Of a DNA stretch of 64,000 bases, positions 51,901 to 63,130 are shown piece after piece; position 1 is the first letter of the stretch; each line of letters starts with the position of its first letter. The DNA comes from Cucumis sativus (Eukaryota > Streptophyta > Magnoliopsida > Cucurbitales > Cucurbitaceae). The notes beneath the pieces are model-generated. The model worked only from the letters and a program-made list of their open reading frames with translations. It was not told where the DNA came from and ran no database searches. A program made the position numbers and the translations under genes. The stretch lies in contig NC_026657.2 in assembly GCF_000004075.3 (NCBI RefSeq), positions 5,642,001 through 5,706,000 of the forward strand. The letters are read 5' to 3'.

Positions 51901-54400
51901 GATTAAAGAAATCGTAACTAACTATTAACCTTCTATCAGACTTCTTAACCTCCATTAGCTAATACTTCCTTCTTGCTTACACAAAAATCTCTTTTCAAAC
52001 ATGCTTCCTCTTATCCTGAATGATTCACACAAAAAATGACGACACGTCCTTTCCAAATACAAAAATCCCTCTCGAAGTTTAAAGCAACTTATGGTGTAAT
52101 TTGGAATAGCCTAAACAACAAATTTGAATCGATTTTTAAAAACATTGACAAAAAAAAATATAACAAAATAAGTAATTTAGAGGTAAAGGAATATTTATAC
52201 ACTTAATTTAAAAACCATTTAAAATATTAATGCATTTGATAACCATTTCAGTTTTTCGTTTATTTTATTTTATTTTCTTTTTTAAAAACAAAACCATTAA
52301 ATCAAACATGAGGGTTATTTTTTGCTTTTGTAATTTAAAAAACAAACGCTAATACAAATTTGAGAATTGTTTTTCATTCCCAACAAAAAAAAAAAAAAAA
52401 AAGGTAATTCAAGCTTACCATCTCCTTTTAGAGAGTGCTATAGTATTAAAAGATTGCTTGATATTAGAGATTCTTGCACTTAAGTTTTCATTACATGTCC
52501 ACAATGTTGATAAAAGAATAATTAAATCATGCTTCAATTTTGTAAACCATTTTTGTAGTCGATAAATTTTAACACATTTATCCACTTTTAAAATATCTCG
52601 AAAAAAAACTTACAACTACTTGAAACATTTCGATTGTTTTTATACATGCGTATTTATATATTAAATAGGAGACAAAAAGAAATGGATAAAATGAAGTATT
52701 TATCGTAAAAGTTAGTTTGATTAATAGCACGGCCTTTATCTCTAGAGGTAAGAGTTCGAAAGTTCAATTCTCTACTTCATAGTTGTTTTATAGTTCTCGT
52801 ATTAACAAATTTACGATATTTGAAATATTAAAATAATGATTAAATTTAAACAATATTACCTAATATAAATTTATCTAAGAAATTTGATGAATTATTGTGA
52901 AAAAATCTTCCCACCATACATGAAAAATAAGCATGTTAAGCGTTTAAGAGACCAAATGATTCGTTACCTAATTTTGTGATCGATTAATGTGTTGAAATTG
53001 CTCGAGATTCTCTTCCACAAGGGACTTACAATAATCAAATTCACTTCTTACATATTTGACTTTCACAATTTGTAGTTAGAATATCAAACTCTTGTTATAA
53101 TAACGTATAAAATAAAGTAAACATGAACATAACTCAACTGACATAAACTTGTATTTCGAACTTTGAGATCTAAGATTCGATATTTTACTTGATGAGTTAA
53201 CGAAAAAGAACTCTAAGTCGACCGTTGCATGCATTTTAAGTTGTTAATCATAAGCGTCAATATTTTTTTAACACTTCCAGCTTTTATTTTGTAATTTCAA
53301 AGTATTTGTTTTAATTTTGAAAACTAAAAAACAAATAAGTTATAAAAAAAAGACTAAAAGTAGATAACAAATTAATTATCAAACCATTCGTAAATGATTA
53401 TGAAATGACCTAAACAATACAATACCGAGCTTATTACATTTGAGAAACTAATATAATCTACAATAATTTTTTTTTGATATTTTTACGAGTTGAAAAACTT
53501 ATTCGTTTTTTTCGTATTGTATCATAAAACAAATAAAAATATCAATTTATATCCTTAAACTTAGATTTGTATCAATTTAAATTCTAAACTAATAATTATT
53601 TTTCGAAAGTTGTATGATCAATTAAAATACAAACTAATAATTATATCAACTTAAACTCTAAACTTTTACGAGTGTATCAGTTTAAAATCAAAACTTATAT
53701 AATTGTATCAATTTAAACCATTTCTTTACGTTTTATTTGAATACATACATTGAAAGTTGAAGGTTTAAATTTGATACAATTAAAAAAGATTAGATTTTAA
53801 TTGAATACACTTATAGAAATTTAGGGTTTAAATGAATAAAACTATTAGTTTTGAGTTTGAATTATTCTATGGGAAAAGTTAAATATTAAAATTAATATAA
53901 ATAGATATTTGTCCTAAAAACAAAACATAAGATAAATGCTATTTTTAACATTTCCACAAAATTGTTATTTAAGGAAAAAAGAAAAAGAAAAAGAAAGAGA
54001 TAAAGAGAACTCCAAGTTTTGATCCAACCATATATTAAGTATTAATTAAAACAAAGACTCAGAGTTTAAATGTGAATTTATGTATTTACTATAATTGACA
54101 ATTTAATTGCAATAATATTCTAAGGCAACACCCAGGAGGAGGGTGTTAATTAAATACAAAGCAGAAGAAGCATGTGCTAATGTCCTAATTAATCTTAATT
54201 AATAATCTAATGTTTGCAATTACATCCCAAATTTATTCTCTTAATTTCTAAAAATGTTAAAATTAAAGTTGAATCTGAGTAATAAAATTATATAAATTTA
54301 GGAGTTTGAAATTTAAAATTTGAATAAGTTGAATAAGTTGAATAAGTTGAGGAGTTTAAAACAAAAAGGAGGGTATGGGCTTATTTGGAATCCAGCGTAG
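48961..54400. other. RABD1 upstream region and gene-free intergenic DNA
   Basis: 48961-49100 should hold the RABD1 leader. The remainder is AT-rich with only short frames. A TTTC/TTCC-rich run lies at 49147-49182. Stretches at 50050-50650 and 51100-52050 have more even composition and may be decayed retrotransposon sequence, but no domain could be identified. A 9-bp unit TTGAATAAG repeats three times at 54321-54347. Confidence 0.4.
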
Positions 54401-54409
54401 ATTGAAGGC

Positions 54410-54799
54410 AAGAAAAGAGAATACAATGTTATTGTGAATCCAGGTTAGGAGTAGGTTAAAGGTATATCCAAACAGGAAGCAAATGAAAGGGTCGCCGCAA
54501 ACGCCGCCACGACGGCATCCACGTAGGCTCGATGTAACCGAACCAAATACCTGAGCCGAAGCTAGAGGCTTCGACGCGCAGCTGGAGACAGCCTGTCACC
54601 AACAAAGTCCCACTCACCTATTCCCCTAACTACGTTCTCTCTGTCCCGCTCTCTCTCTCCTCTTTCTCTCTCTATCTCTCTGTCTGCCCCCATCTTCTTC
54701 ATTCTCTCTCCCCCTCTCTCAAAGATTAGGGTTCTTTGGTTCCTTCTTCGATTCTTCCAAACCTCTCCTTCTGCATGCTAGATCAAGATTCCTCTCTCT
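54410..54799 (+). promoter_or_regulatory. Promoter and first leader exon of the seven-helix protein gene
   Basis: GC rises sharply at 54490-54600. An ACGTAG word with CCACGT sits at 54520, a possible G-box-like core. A dense CT-rich leader follows (54640-54720). The leader exon ends at 54799 before GTAAGC; the matching acceptor GGCAG ends at 56315, giving a leader intron of about 1.5 kb. Confidence 0.5.
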
Positions 54800-56315
54800 G
54801 TAAGCTTCCGATTCATCTCTTTTTCTTTTCATTTTGTTCGCATTTCCTTTCCCCTTCTTAAATCCACTCCACATCGCGGTTCCCCCCCCCATCATTTTTC
54901 TTTTCCTCTTATATCTTTCTTCTTCTTCTTCTTCTTCTTTTCTTTTTTTTTTTTTTTAAATTGATTTTTCCTCTTTTTAATGGGTTCTTTCTTCCTTTTT
55001 GTACCATGCATGGTTTGGTTATTAACTATGAATTTTGATTTGGGTTCTTTGCTTCTTTTGTTTTATTTATTGTGAAATCATTTTGGTTGGGTTGTGTTAG
55101 GTTTTTTTGTGTTTCTCTCTATTTGTTGTATGTTTCTTGTTGGTCTGGGTTTCTTTAATGACTGCATTTTCAATAATTGATAATTAAGGGTTTATCAGAT
55201 TTTTCTTCTTCTTAATGTTTTCTTAACATTTTTGCTTTTGGTAGGATTTTGTTTTTGAATGTTCTGTTAAACCCAAACCCTGGTTCTTTATCAATGTTTT
55301 AAGTTCGGAAAGCTGGGGGTTTCGTTGATTGTGATTGATATTACTGCCATGACCGACAATGCCAGCTAATATATCAAGGGTGTTTGGCTTAAGATGCGTG
55401 ATTATTTAGTTTGGTTTGAATATGTAATTGTTTGTTCTTCGTTTGTATTGGGTTATTTATGCTAATACTAGTTCTGTTAATAAAATAAAATTTGTTGGTT
55501 TTACAAACTTTACTTTGTAGTTTGTTCATTTCACCCTTTACTAGAGTTATGTGTATACCATTTTAGGAAAAATTGATAGCTACAAATTTAATAGAATGTT
55601 TGACTAAGAGACACCGCTTGCATTGAACAGGGTGGGTGAAGTTTTATTGGTTTGTGTATTTTAATCTGTATCTTAACGTAATTATGTAACTCAATTTGAC
55701 GTGTCATGAACTCATGATTAAAACTCTTTTTGATGTAAGGAGTTTTCTTCTAGCAGAAAATTGAATATATGTGTTTGAAATTTAGTTTGTTTTTCATTGA
55801 TTTCTATCTATGTTAATTTCTCTAGTATCAGATGTTTATTTAGGAAGCTGGCCGTGCCTTTCTCCCCTCATGAACTCAAGAGAAACTGAACTAATGCATG
55901 CTAAATTTAGTTAAATGCTTTAAGAATTTGTTTCATTGTACCCATTACCTATATTCTTTGCCTTCGCTTCCATTTATCCTGTCTACTCTTATGTTATCCA
56001 TCCTTTCCTTTTGGCTTATGTATCGGCGAATGATATGCTTAATCCTGTATTTCTCGAAGTTTTTTTTTGCACCAACTATTTCTTCTCAAGTATTCTTAAA
56101 GTTGACAATATATATTATTGCTTGGAACAACAGTGCCTTGAGGCTATAGTTTCTCCAAAGACTTGCTTGAATATTATGGTTCTTCATTATGACATTGGCA
56201 CTTTCTGTAGTTTTTTTTTTTTTGTGGAATTGCAGTCCATTTGTTTTTCTCATTTTTATTCCAACACTATATGCAGTTGCTTCTCAGTTCTTATTTTCTT
56301 CCACTTCACTGGCAG

Positions 56316-56708
56316 ATGATCTAAATGGATTGTGATGCCTAGAGCAGCTTGATACAAAGTTCGGCTGTGAAGATGGGCATTGTTCTTCATGACTGCTACT
56401 TCAAAAATTGCTGCCTATCATCTTCTACAGAAATTTGTGGTTAATTTGAGTTCTATGAAACTCTTCCAGCTTGGATTGCTCTGCTTTTGTTTTCATTAGA
56501 AGTGGGAAGAAGGCTAATAAACGATTAGAGGTCCTTAGTATCCATGCTGGCAGAGAGTATGCTTGGATTCTGTGCATCGAGTAATGCCCCTGACGAGATT
56601 TGCTGCCGATGCATTCGGTGTGGTGACAATTTGTTTAGTGGCCCTATTGATTCTTCTTGGTCTGTTATGCATAATTTACTCGTGCTACTTTCGGTCTCGC
56701 ATTCATAG
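56316..56708 (+). promoter_or_regulatory. uORF-rich second leader exon
   Basis: After the acceptor the leader begins at an ATG. Five upstream frames are seen before or across the main start: 56316-56324 (ATG ATC TAA), 56325-56342 (5 codons), 56373-56444 (23 codons), 56455-56499 (14 codons) and 56544-56708 (54 codons). The last one overlaps the main frame in a different register. If no further intron removes them, they should depress translation of the main frame. A possible acceptor (GCTGGCAG) at 56545-56552 could shorten the exon and would break the last frame's start. Confidence 0.5.
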
Positions 56709-57801
56709 TGAAGGTTGCATTCAACTCAGTTACTTCAGTGGTCCTTGGATAATTCGAATTACATTCATCTTGTTTGTGATCTGGTGGGGTATTGGTGAAA
56801 TTAGTCGACTAAGTTTCTTACGCGGGGAAGGAGGATTGTTGCATGACTTGAAATGGCAGGAAACCATTTGCAAATGTTACATCGTTTCGAACCTTGGGTT
56901 TGCAGAACCTTGCCTATTCCTCACACTCTTGTTTCTTCTTCGAGGCCCTCTTCAGAATATGGAGTCAGGAATTCTCAGCCGGAAATGGAACAGGAAAACA
57001 GCAGGATATATTTTTCTCTACTGCTTCCCAGTGTTTGTTCTTCAAATAGTTGTTATACTTATTGGACCCCGGTTAAACTACGATAGCAGATACGGTCGAA
57101 AACTGCCGAAATATTTTACTAGTGCAGTCACCATTGTTACTGCATCTAGTTCGAGAGGTGCTGCGGACATTGCTCTCTGTACTTACCCTTTACTGAGTGT
57201 TATCCTCCTCGGCTTTTTTGCCTCCATCCTAACCATCTACTTGTTTTGGCTTGGGAGGCAGATTTTGAAGCTGGTGATCAATAAGAACTTGCAAAGGAGA
57301 GTATACACATTGATATTCTCAGTTTCGGGATTCCTCCCATTAAGGGTTATATTACTTGGTTTTTCTGTTTCTCGGAAACCAGAGCAGTTTTTATTCGAAG
57401 CTCTCACTTTCTCAGCTTTTCTTGTACTTTTATGTTGTGCTGGGTTGTGTATATGCATGCTCGTCTACCTTCCGGTCGCCGATTCTTTGGCTTTGGGCAA
57501 TTTACAGGATTTAGAGGCGAGGAGAAGGTCGAACGATGATCACAATGACACTATCTCTCTCATTGCCAACCAACCCCACGTCAACGATAGCTCTAGCTCC
57601 CCCCAAATGAGCCCTGCCCGAAACTCCGATGCCTCCTCAACCAAGAGGGGGTCGATCTCGTTTAGAACATTTCAAAAAGATGGAGCTTCTGCTGGTATGG
57701 GGACGGCAACTTTTGTGGAACTCAGCCTATTCTCTCCAAGCCGAGAGGTGTCCCCGCCGGGGTCACCTCCGTTGCTTGGTTGGCCGATGCGCTCTACTTG
57801 A
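56584..57801 (+). CDS. Seven-helix membrane protein, plant-specific uncharacterised family
   Basis: One coding exon of 405 residues from ATG 56584. An in-frame TTG extends the frame upstream to 56563, but MPLTRFAADAFGVVTICLVA is the conserved family N-terminus. Hydrophobic segments fit seven membrane helices: about 11-34, 56-78, 100-122, 140-162, 200-226, 245-268 and 275-300. The last 100 residues form a soluble Ser/Pro-rich tail (SPQMSPARNSD, SREVSPPGSPPLLGWP) that could be phosphorylated. Conserved-looking loops include SNLGFAEPCLFL and SRKWNRKTAGYI. From memory it resembles an Arabidopsis family of unknown function that includes At1g10660 and At5g62960. The seven-helix layout suggests a receptor-like or transport role, but nothing shows that. 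The frame is intact. Confidence 0.9.
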   Translation: MPLTRFAADAFGVVTICLVALLILLGLLCIIYSCYFRSRIHSEGCIQLSYFSGPWIIRITFILFVIWWGIGEISRLSFLRGEGGLLHDLKWQETICKCYIVSNLGFAEPCLFLTLLFLLRGPLQNMESGILSRKWNRKTAGYIFLYCFPVFVLQIVVILIGPRLNYDSRYGRKLPKYFTSAVTIVTASSSRGAADIALCTYPLLSVILLGFFASILTIYLFWLGRQILKLVINKNLQRRVYTLIFSVSGFLPLRVILLGFSVSRKPEQFLFEALTFSAFLVLLCCAGLCICMLVYLPVADSLALGNLQDLEARRRSNDDHNDTISLIANQPHVNDSSSSPQMSPARNSDASSTKRGSISFRTFQKDGASAGMGTATFVELSLFSPSREVSPPGSPPLLGWPMRST

Positions 57802-58270
57802 GAAAAAAAGGCACCTTATTATGGCTGCGGTTGGGGGGGTGTGGTGGGTGGTGGTGGTGGTGGTTGAAAGCCTGTGAAGAGAAACTGAGTATTTGTCAAT
57901 TTTGCAATGAAGAAAAAAAACACTGATTGTAAAAAGGAAACAAAAGGGTTTAGCTTCTTCAATAAGGATTTTTAATTTTTGGCTTGTGTTTTTTTCTCTT
58001 TTTTTTACCCTTTTTTTTTTTTTAATTTCAAATTCTAGATATGATGATGAATTCGCTTTGTGGGTATCTATATAACTCTTCATTCTTCACACAAATTTCC
58101 TCATGTGATTAAACTCTTCTAAATGACCATAAAAAGAAAGAAAAACGGGGTAGAAGAAACCCCTTGGAAAGTTATTTTTTTATCAGCTTATTTCTTGTGC
58201 CCATTCAAATTATCCCTACTCTTAATTTTTTGGATTTGGAAAATATACTCGGATGTAGATCAAGCAAATA
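57802..58270. other. 3' UTR of the seven-helix gene and spacer
   Basis: The stop codon is followed by GTGG-rich DNA (57830-57865) and T-rich DNA. No other gene is visible. Confidence 0.5.
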
Positions 58271-58278
58271 TTATCATA

Positions 58279-58640
58279 CATTTTCTATTTATTAAGCTTA
58301 TGTAATTCATTTTCTATTTATTAAGCTTATGTAATTCATTTTCTATTTATTAAGCTAACATAGTCTCTTGCTGATCATATAATTCACTTCCTGCTGATCA
58401 TATAATTCACTTCCTACTTATCAAGTTGTATATTTTCTTATTTATCAGGTTCTAATTCACTTCCTACCTATCAAGTTGTCTATTTATTAAACTAACATGG
58501 TCTCTAGGTGATCACGTAATTCACTTCACTTCCTATTTATCAAGTTGTCTATTTTCTTATTTATCAAGTTGTAATTCATTTCCTCCTTATCAAGTTATCT
58601 ATTTTCTTATTTATCAAGTTGTCTTTTTACCTATGAAGTT
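58279..58640. repeat. Short tandem repeats (29 bp, 23 bp, and TATCAAGTTG words)
   Basis: A 29-bp unit (CATTTTCTATTTATTAAGC and onward) starts at 58279, 58308 and 58337. A 23-bp unit (TGCTGATCATATAATTCAC and onward) starts at 58369 and 58392. Then TTATCAAGTTG recurs irregularly to about 58640. The units share the TTCACTTCCTA/TTCATTTTCTA theme, so the array probably grew by stepwise duplication. Confidence 0.8.
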
Positions 58641-58985
58641 GCCTATATTGATATACTTCAAGTTGCCTATATTGATATAGTGAAGTTGTCTTATAAGTAG
58701 TGAAGTTGTCTACATTGATATAGTGAAGAAATTTGAGATTTGATTTTTCTTAATTATTTTCTTCTTTCTAAATTATTTATTTATATATTACATATTATAT
58801 TATATTATTTTATTATTCAAATATTACATTCAGTTTTCATATTTTGATTGTGTTCAGTTTTCATCAGCACAAAACTCCAGTCATCTTCTCCGTCAAAGGT
58901 AAGTCTTAACGGTATGACGGTTTTTTCCTACTTGTTACAATAAATATTATTTTTCATATTTAATATATATTAAATTTATAATATA
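58641..58985. other. Spacer before the copia gag relic
   Basis: Repeated AGTTGCCTATATTGATATAGTGAAG words at 58660-58730 and AT-rich DNA after that. A short GC-richer part near 58880-58920 may be the start of the retroelement. No gene. Confidence 0.4.
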
Positions 58986-58994
58986 ATTATAATA

Positions 58995-59850
58995 TTTTAT
59001 GATGACATTACCATGACAAATCTTATGAAATTAGAATTTACGGCTCCTCACAATAATGATATCAATTATTTGCCATGGGTTCTTGATGTTAAAATGCATT
59101 TAGACACCATGAATCTCAAAATTACAATTAAAGAAGAAAATACAACGACTAGTCAAGAGAAAGCGAAAGTCATTATTTTCCTTCGTCATCACATCCACAA
59201 GGATTTAAAGTCAGAATATTTAATAGTGAAAGATTCTCGTACGTTGTGGAATAAATTGAAATAAATGTATGATCATTTAAAATTAGTTTATGAAGCTCAA
59301 GCTCGTTATAATTTGATACATTTGAGGCTACAAAATTTTAAAACACTAAGTAATTACAATTATAAATTATTAAAACCAATTCAAAATTATTGTTATGTGG
59401 GGAGAAAATTACTGATATAGACATGTTGGAAAAAAACATCTTCTATTTTTCATATCTTGAATATGCTCCTGAAATAGCAATTTCGAGAGAGGTTTTACAA
59501 AATATTGTGAACTGATCTCATGTTTTCTTGTTGTCGAACAAAATAACGAGTTGTTGATGAAAAATCATGAATCCCGACCAATTGAAACAACATCATTTCC
59601 TGAAGCAAATGTTGTGAATTTTAATCGTGGACGAGGTCGTGGTCATGTTCGAGACAGAGACCGTGGAAGAGGAATATATAATAATTATTTTCGTGGTGGT
59701 CGTTATTATAATCCAAATTTCAAAAGAACCACACGAAACGATGATCATAAAGGAAAAGCTCCACAAACACTACAAGACTTTCTACAAGTTATCACGTGTA
59801 TAATATTTCACAACCTTATTATTTCACAACTTGTATTTCTCATATTTCAC
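58995..59850 (+). pseudogene. Copia gag relic, copy 1
   Basis: A frame from 59013 begins MTNLMKLEFTAPHNND and carries INYLPWVLDVKMHLD, IIFLRHHIHKDLKSEYL and the later LWNKLK. It matches the gag domain of a copia lineage common in eudicots. A stop codon sits at 59262. The following stretch goes on in shifted frames (YDHLKLVYEAQARYNLIHL, later HESRPIETTSFPEANVV and an Arg/Gly-rich RGRGRGHVRDRDRGRG tract). No enzyme domain or LTR is found, so it is a dead gag remnant. Confidence 0.85.
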
Positions 59851-59899
59851 ACTTTGTTGCTATTATCATTATTACTTATTTTTCAATTTTCGTAATTGC

Positions 59900-60480
59900 A
59901 AAATGTATGAAAAAATCTATTTTTTTTAAAAAAACATTTATATGGGTATAAAAAATTGAGACAAGATAAAAGTACGTTTATTTATGGATTTTATGATTTA
60001 AATTTCATAAATACATCAAATTTCTTATTAAAAAATTAATTAATAAATTACCTTTTAAAAAATATAACAACTCTATATTTTAAAATGAGAGCTAATGGTG
60101 TGTTATATGAATTTATTAATTATTAGATATACGAAATTTCATATTAAACACCTATGATAGACATTAAAATATCAAAGTTTGATATTTTAATATTCTTGAG
60201 ATGGATAAAGAAAATCATCTCTTAAACATAAAATAAACTCAAATTTTCTAATGACTCTCACTCCATCCATAATTATCAATTCATGCTTAGCTTTTTTTTT
60301 TTTTTTGATGTGAATTGAGAACCACGAGACATTTTTAAGAAATCAAATTAAAAATTTTGTTTTGTGAATCTTGTTAGTTTAGTTTAAAAGATAAAATTGA
60401 GTAACCATTTTATGAGTGGCTTAGACTGCTAACACCTTTCAACCTAAATCTGAATTTGACAAATGTTTTTCTTGGTGACC
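59900..60480. other. AT-rich spacer, nothing recognised
   Basis: No frame, RNA gene or clear repeat beyond a poly-T run near 60290-60306. Confidence 0.4.
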
Positions 60481-60499
60481 AATCACATCTTAATATGAT

Positions 60500-60680
60500 G
60501 TTTTTAATATGATGGTCGGTGGCGACTTCAAACCTATAAGTATTATAAGTTGATTTTCCTTGATTAAGGCGGGAAACCTATTTGACCAATCACACTTTAG
60601 TATAATGGTCGGTGACGACTCCAAACTTATTTATTTATTAAAATTAAATAAACGAAGATGTCGGTAGCTCCGCGTCATAA
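60500..60680. mobile_element. Possible gypsy-type junction remnant
   Basis: Two direct near-copies of AATATGATGGTCGGTGGCGAC (positions near 60506 and 60601) lie 95 bases apart. GGTGGCGACT followed by a GC-rich CCGCGTCATAATCACGTCGC resembles the primer-site neighbourhood of Tat-type gypsy elements. No coding domain is present. The assignment is tentative. Confidence 0.3.
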
Positions 60681-60789
60681 TCACGTCGCGACAACAAGAT
60701 TTATGATTGATTAAAAACAAAGTTCATGATTTCAAAAAATTATAAAAGAAAAATTGAAGACGGAAAAAAAAGAACAAATATGAAATATT

Positions 60790-60872
60790 TAAATGACCAG
60801 TTTTGAGCTTTTTGATTTTGTTACCCAGATCATAAATATTTGAGTGATTTGTTATTATCTACGAAAATTAAC
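60790..60872. repeat. Terminal repeat of the Mutator-like family, distant copy
   Basis: TTTTTGATTTTGTTACCCAGATCATAAATATTTGAGTGATTTGTTATTATCTACGAAAATTAAC is a degenerate version of the right end of unit C (5661-5730), shown here in pieces: TTTTTGATTTTGTTAC, CATAAATATTTG and GAAAATTAA match it in order and spacing. The rest of that element was not traced. Confidence 0.55.
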
Positions 60873-60879
60873 CAATATA

Positions 60880-61800
60880 TAATTAGCGAAAAAACATTTT
60901 ATATCTTAAAACTTAAATTACATAATTCAAAAACTATGTGTAAATCAGTAAAACAAATGACCTTTAAGATAACTGAATTTGATGCAACAACAAAAACAAA
61001 AAACAAAAAACAAAAATCGTAAAAAACAAGTACTTTGTATTTTGAGTAAAAAGAAATGAAAGGTATGCAAGTTTATTTGAAAATGAAAACAATGTATCTA
61101 CAAAAGTAAAACTTTTTAAAAGTTAATTTTCTAATTGACACAAAAAATTTCGAATGAACTCATATTAATTCAACATGCACAAATATCAAATACTCAGTAT
61201 TAGAAAAAATTAATTCAAAAAGTGATTTGAAAAACAAAAAATAATAATATGATAAGGAATTGAATTTGTTATATGATGATATGTATAAAATAACAAAGAA
61301 AGAAGTCAAAATTATTTAATCAAATGTAAAGTAATAAAAACCAAATAAGATAAACAAAAACAAATGTATATGAAACCAATAATTTAAAATATGAAAATAG
61401 AGAAAAATTGGGGTTCTTTATCTCTTAGGTTGAAATCTCAAAACCAACTTTATGCAATAATTCAACTACTTTATTCCTAGATTCTGTTAAGTTTGAATCA
61501 TTCATGTTTGGAATTACACAATATTTAATACATGATTTATGAGGGCAAAAACCAGTTCTTTTTTTTAGTAAAAATATGGCGTACACTTTTGTCAAAAAGA
61601 AAAATAAACTTATTAATCTAATTTTTCTTTTTGGAGACAGAAAGGCAAATGCTCCTCTAGGTTTTGCCATTCCAAAAAAGTAACATTTATTATGGTACAC
61701 AATATAACTCATTACCTTTTATTCTATTTACCATAAACCAATTACCTTAATATGTTACCCACTCACAATTGAGTCTAACTTTTTTTTTTTTTTTTTTCTT
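60880..61800. other. AT-rich spacer, nothing recognised
   Basis: Short frames only. A minus-strand frame near 61425-61712 has no recognisable domain. Confidence 0.35.
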
Positions 61801-61804
61801 TTAA

Positions 61805-62055
61805 ATTAAAGTTTGTAGCCTCTTGACGCTCTTGATATAAATGAAAGTAATTGTTTGTTATGGGTGATCGATGTTAAAATTCGTTTAGATGCCATATCTA
61901 GTTAAGGAATGGCAAAGACTATGGTTTTTCAAATGATCGACAAATATCATGATTTTTTTTTGACATCTTCACAAGGGATTAAAGGTTGAATATTTTACGG
62001 TAAAAGATCCCTATAATCGATGACAAAGTTTGAAAGAAATGTATGATCATAAAAA
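61805..62055 (+). pseudogene. Copia gag relic, copy 2
   Basis: Broken plus-strand frames give LDINESNCLLWVIDVKIRLDA, then LKVEYFTVKDP and LKEMYDH in order, matching the same region of gag as the copy at 59.0 kb. Stops and frame changes are frequent. It covers only the first part of gag. Confidence 0.7.
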
Positions 62056-63130
62056 AAAAAAAACAATAATGAAGGGATAAAAGCTCTGGCAACGGAATAT
62101 TTAATATAGACCGCAAGGAGGTGCGCAAGATTTGTACTAAAATTTTGAAAACTTTTCGAAGAACCTCACAAGGCAAGCAAAAGTAAAGCGTTTTAAACTA
62201 AGCCAAAAGCAAAATAATTGTTGTAAATTTAGTAATCTAGGATTAAATTAATCTTAACTTGACATCAATGCCTTGATACTTGGAGAAGGAAAAAAATACT
62301 TAGTGAGTGAGGTTTTAGAAATCCTTCATGGAGAATACAATACAATCAAGTAAATTCATTTTCTATAAATAGGCTCATAACACCTCATTTAAAACATATA
62401 AAACACTAATTAGCCTCTATTTATTCATTTCACCGAGAACATGAACCATTCATAGCATAGACTAATGTAATTTCTCATATCACCGACATTCCTTAGAGAA
62501 TTTCTTGATTCATTTCCCATTTCTGAAAGGTGCTAACTCAATATGCTCATTCTAACGCATTAACTAGATTTTTACTATCATGTGGTCATTTCACCCCATA
62601 GTTGTCTTGACTCATTATGTGCACATAATAACTAGTTTATGATAGGAATATAGCTAATGGTTTACTCGCATACATAACATACAATCATCACATACAAACT
62701 TTATCTCATAAACTTTCTTTTTAAATAAACAAGCTATTTAATCAACATCAACCACATCACATGAACATTTCATTACAACATAAAGACTAAGAACCAATGC
62801 TTTTAGAACACTGGCACTCACAAACAAAAATTGCTAAAGTTGTATTTTTACAAAATTCATCAAAGCTCAGTTGAAATTGTGAAATTAGATTATGAATAAA
62901 AGAAAGAATGATAGTAAAGAATAAACAAAATGTTTAAAACGATGACTTTTCTTTTGTTTATAGTGAAAAGATGAGAAGCTAAATATTCCCGTTTTATCAC
63001 CCTTTTCTTTTTCCGTCTGTTTCCATATCGTCGAAGCCAAACCCAGCGGACAAAAGAACACAGTGAGAGAAAGAAAAAGGAGAGTGTAGCAGCCGACGAA
63101 AACACACAGAGAGAGAAATTAGCCCAGCGA
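62056..63130. other. Intergenic DNA, probably retroelement-derived
   Basis: No gene recognised. 62290-62880 has few strong biases and may be an old LTR, but no boundaries could be fixed. Confidence 0.3.

Noticed and set aside
52740-52800. Possible tRNA (GAGTTCGAAAGTTCAATTC)
   Set aside because: It lacks a proper A box, anticodon arm and matching acceptor stem.
56563-56583. Upstream in-frame extension of the seven-helix protein
   Set aside because: The extension begins with TTG, not ATG; the conserved start is MPLTRFAADAFG at 56584.
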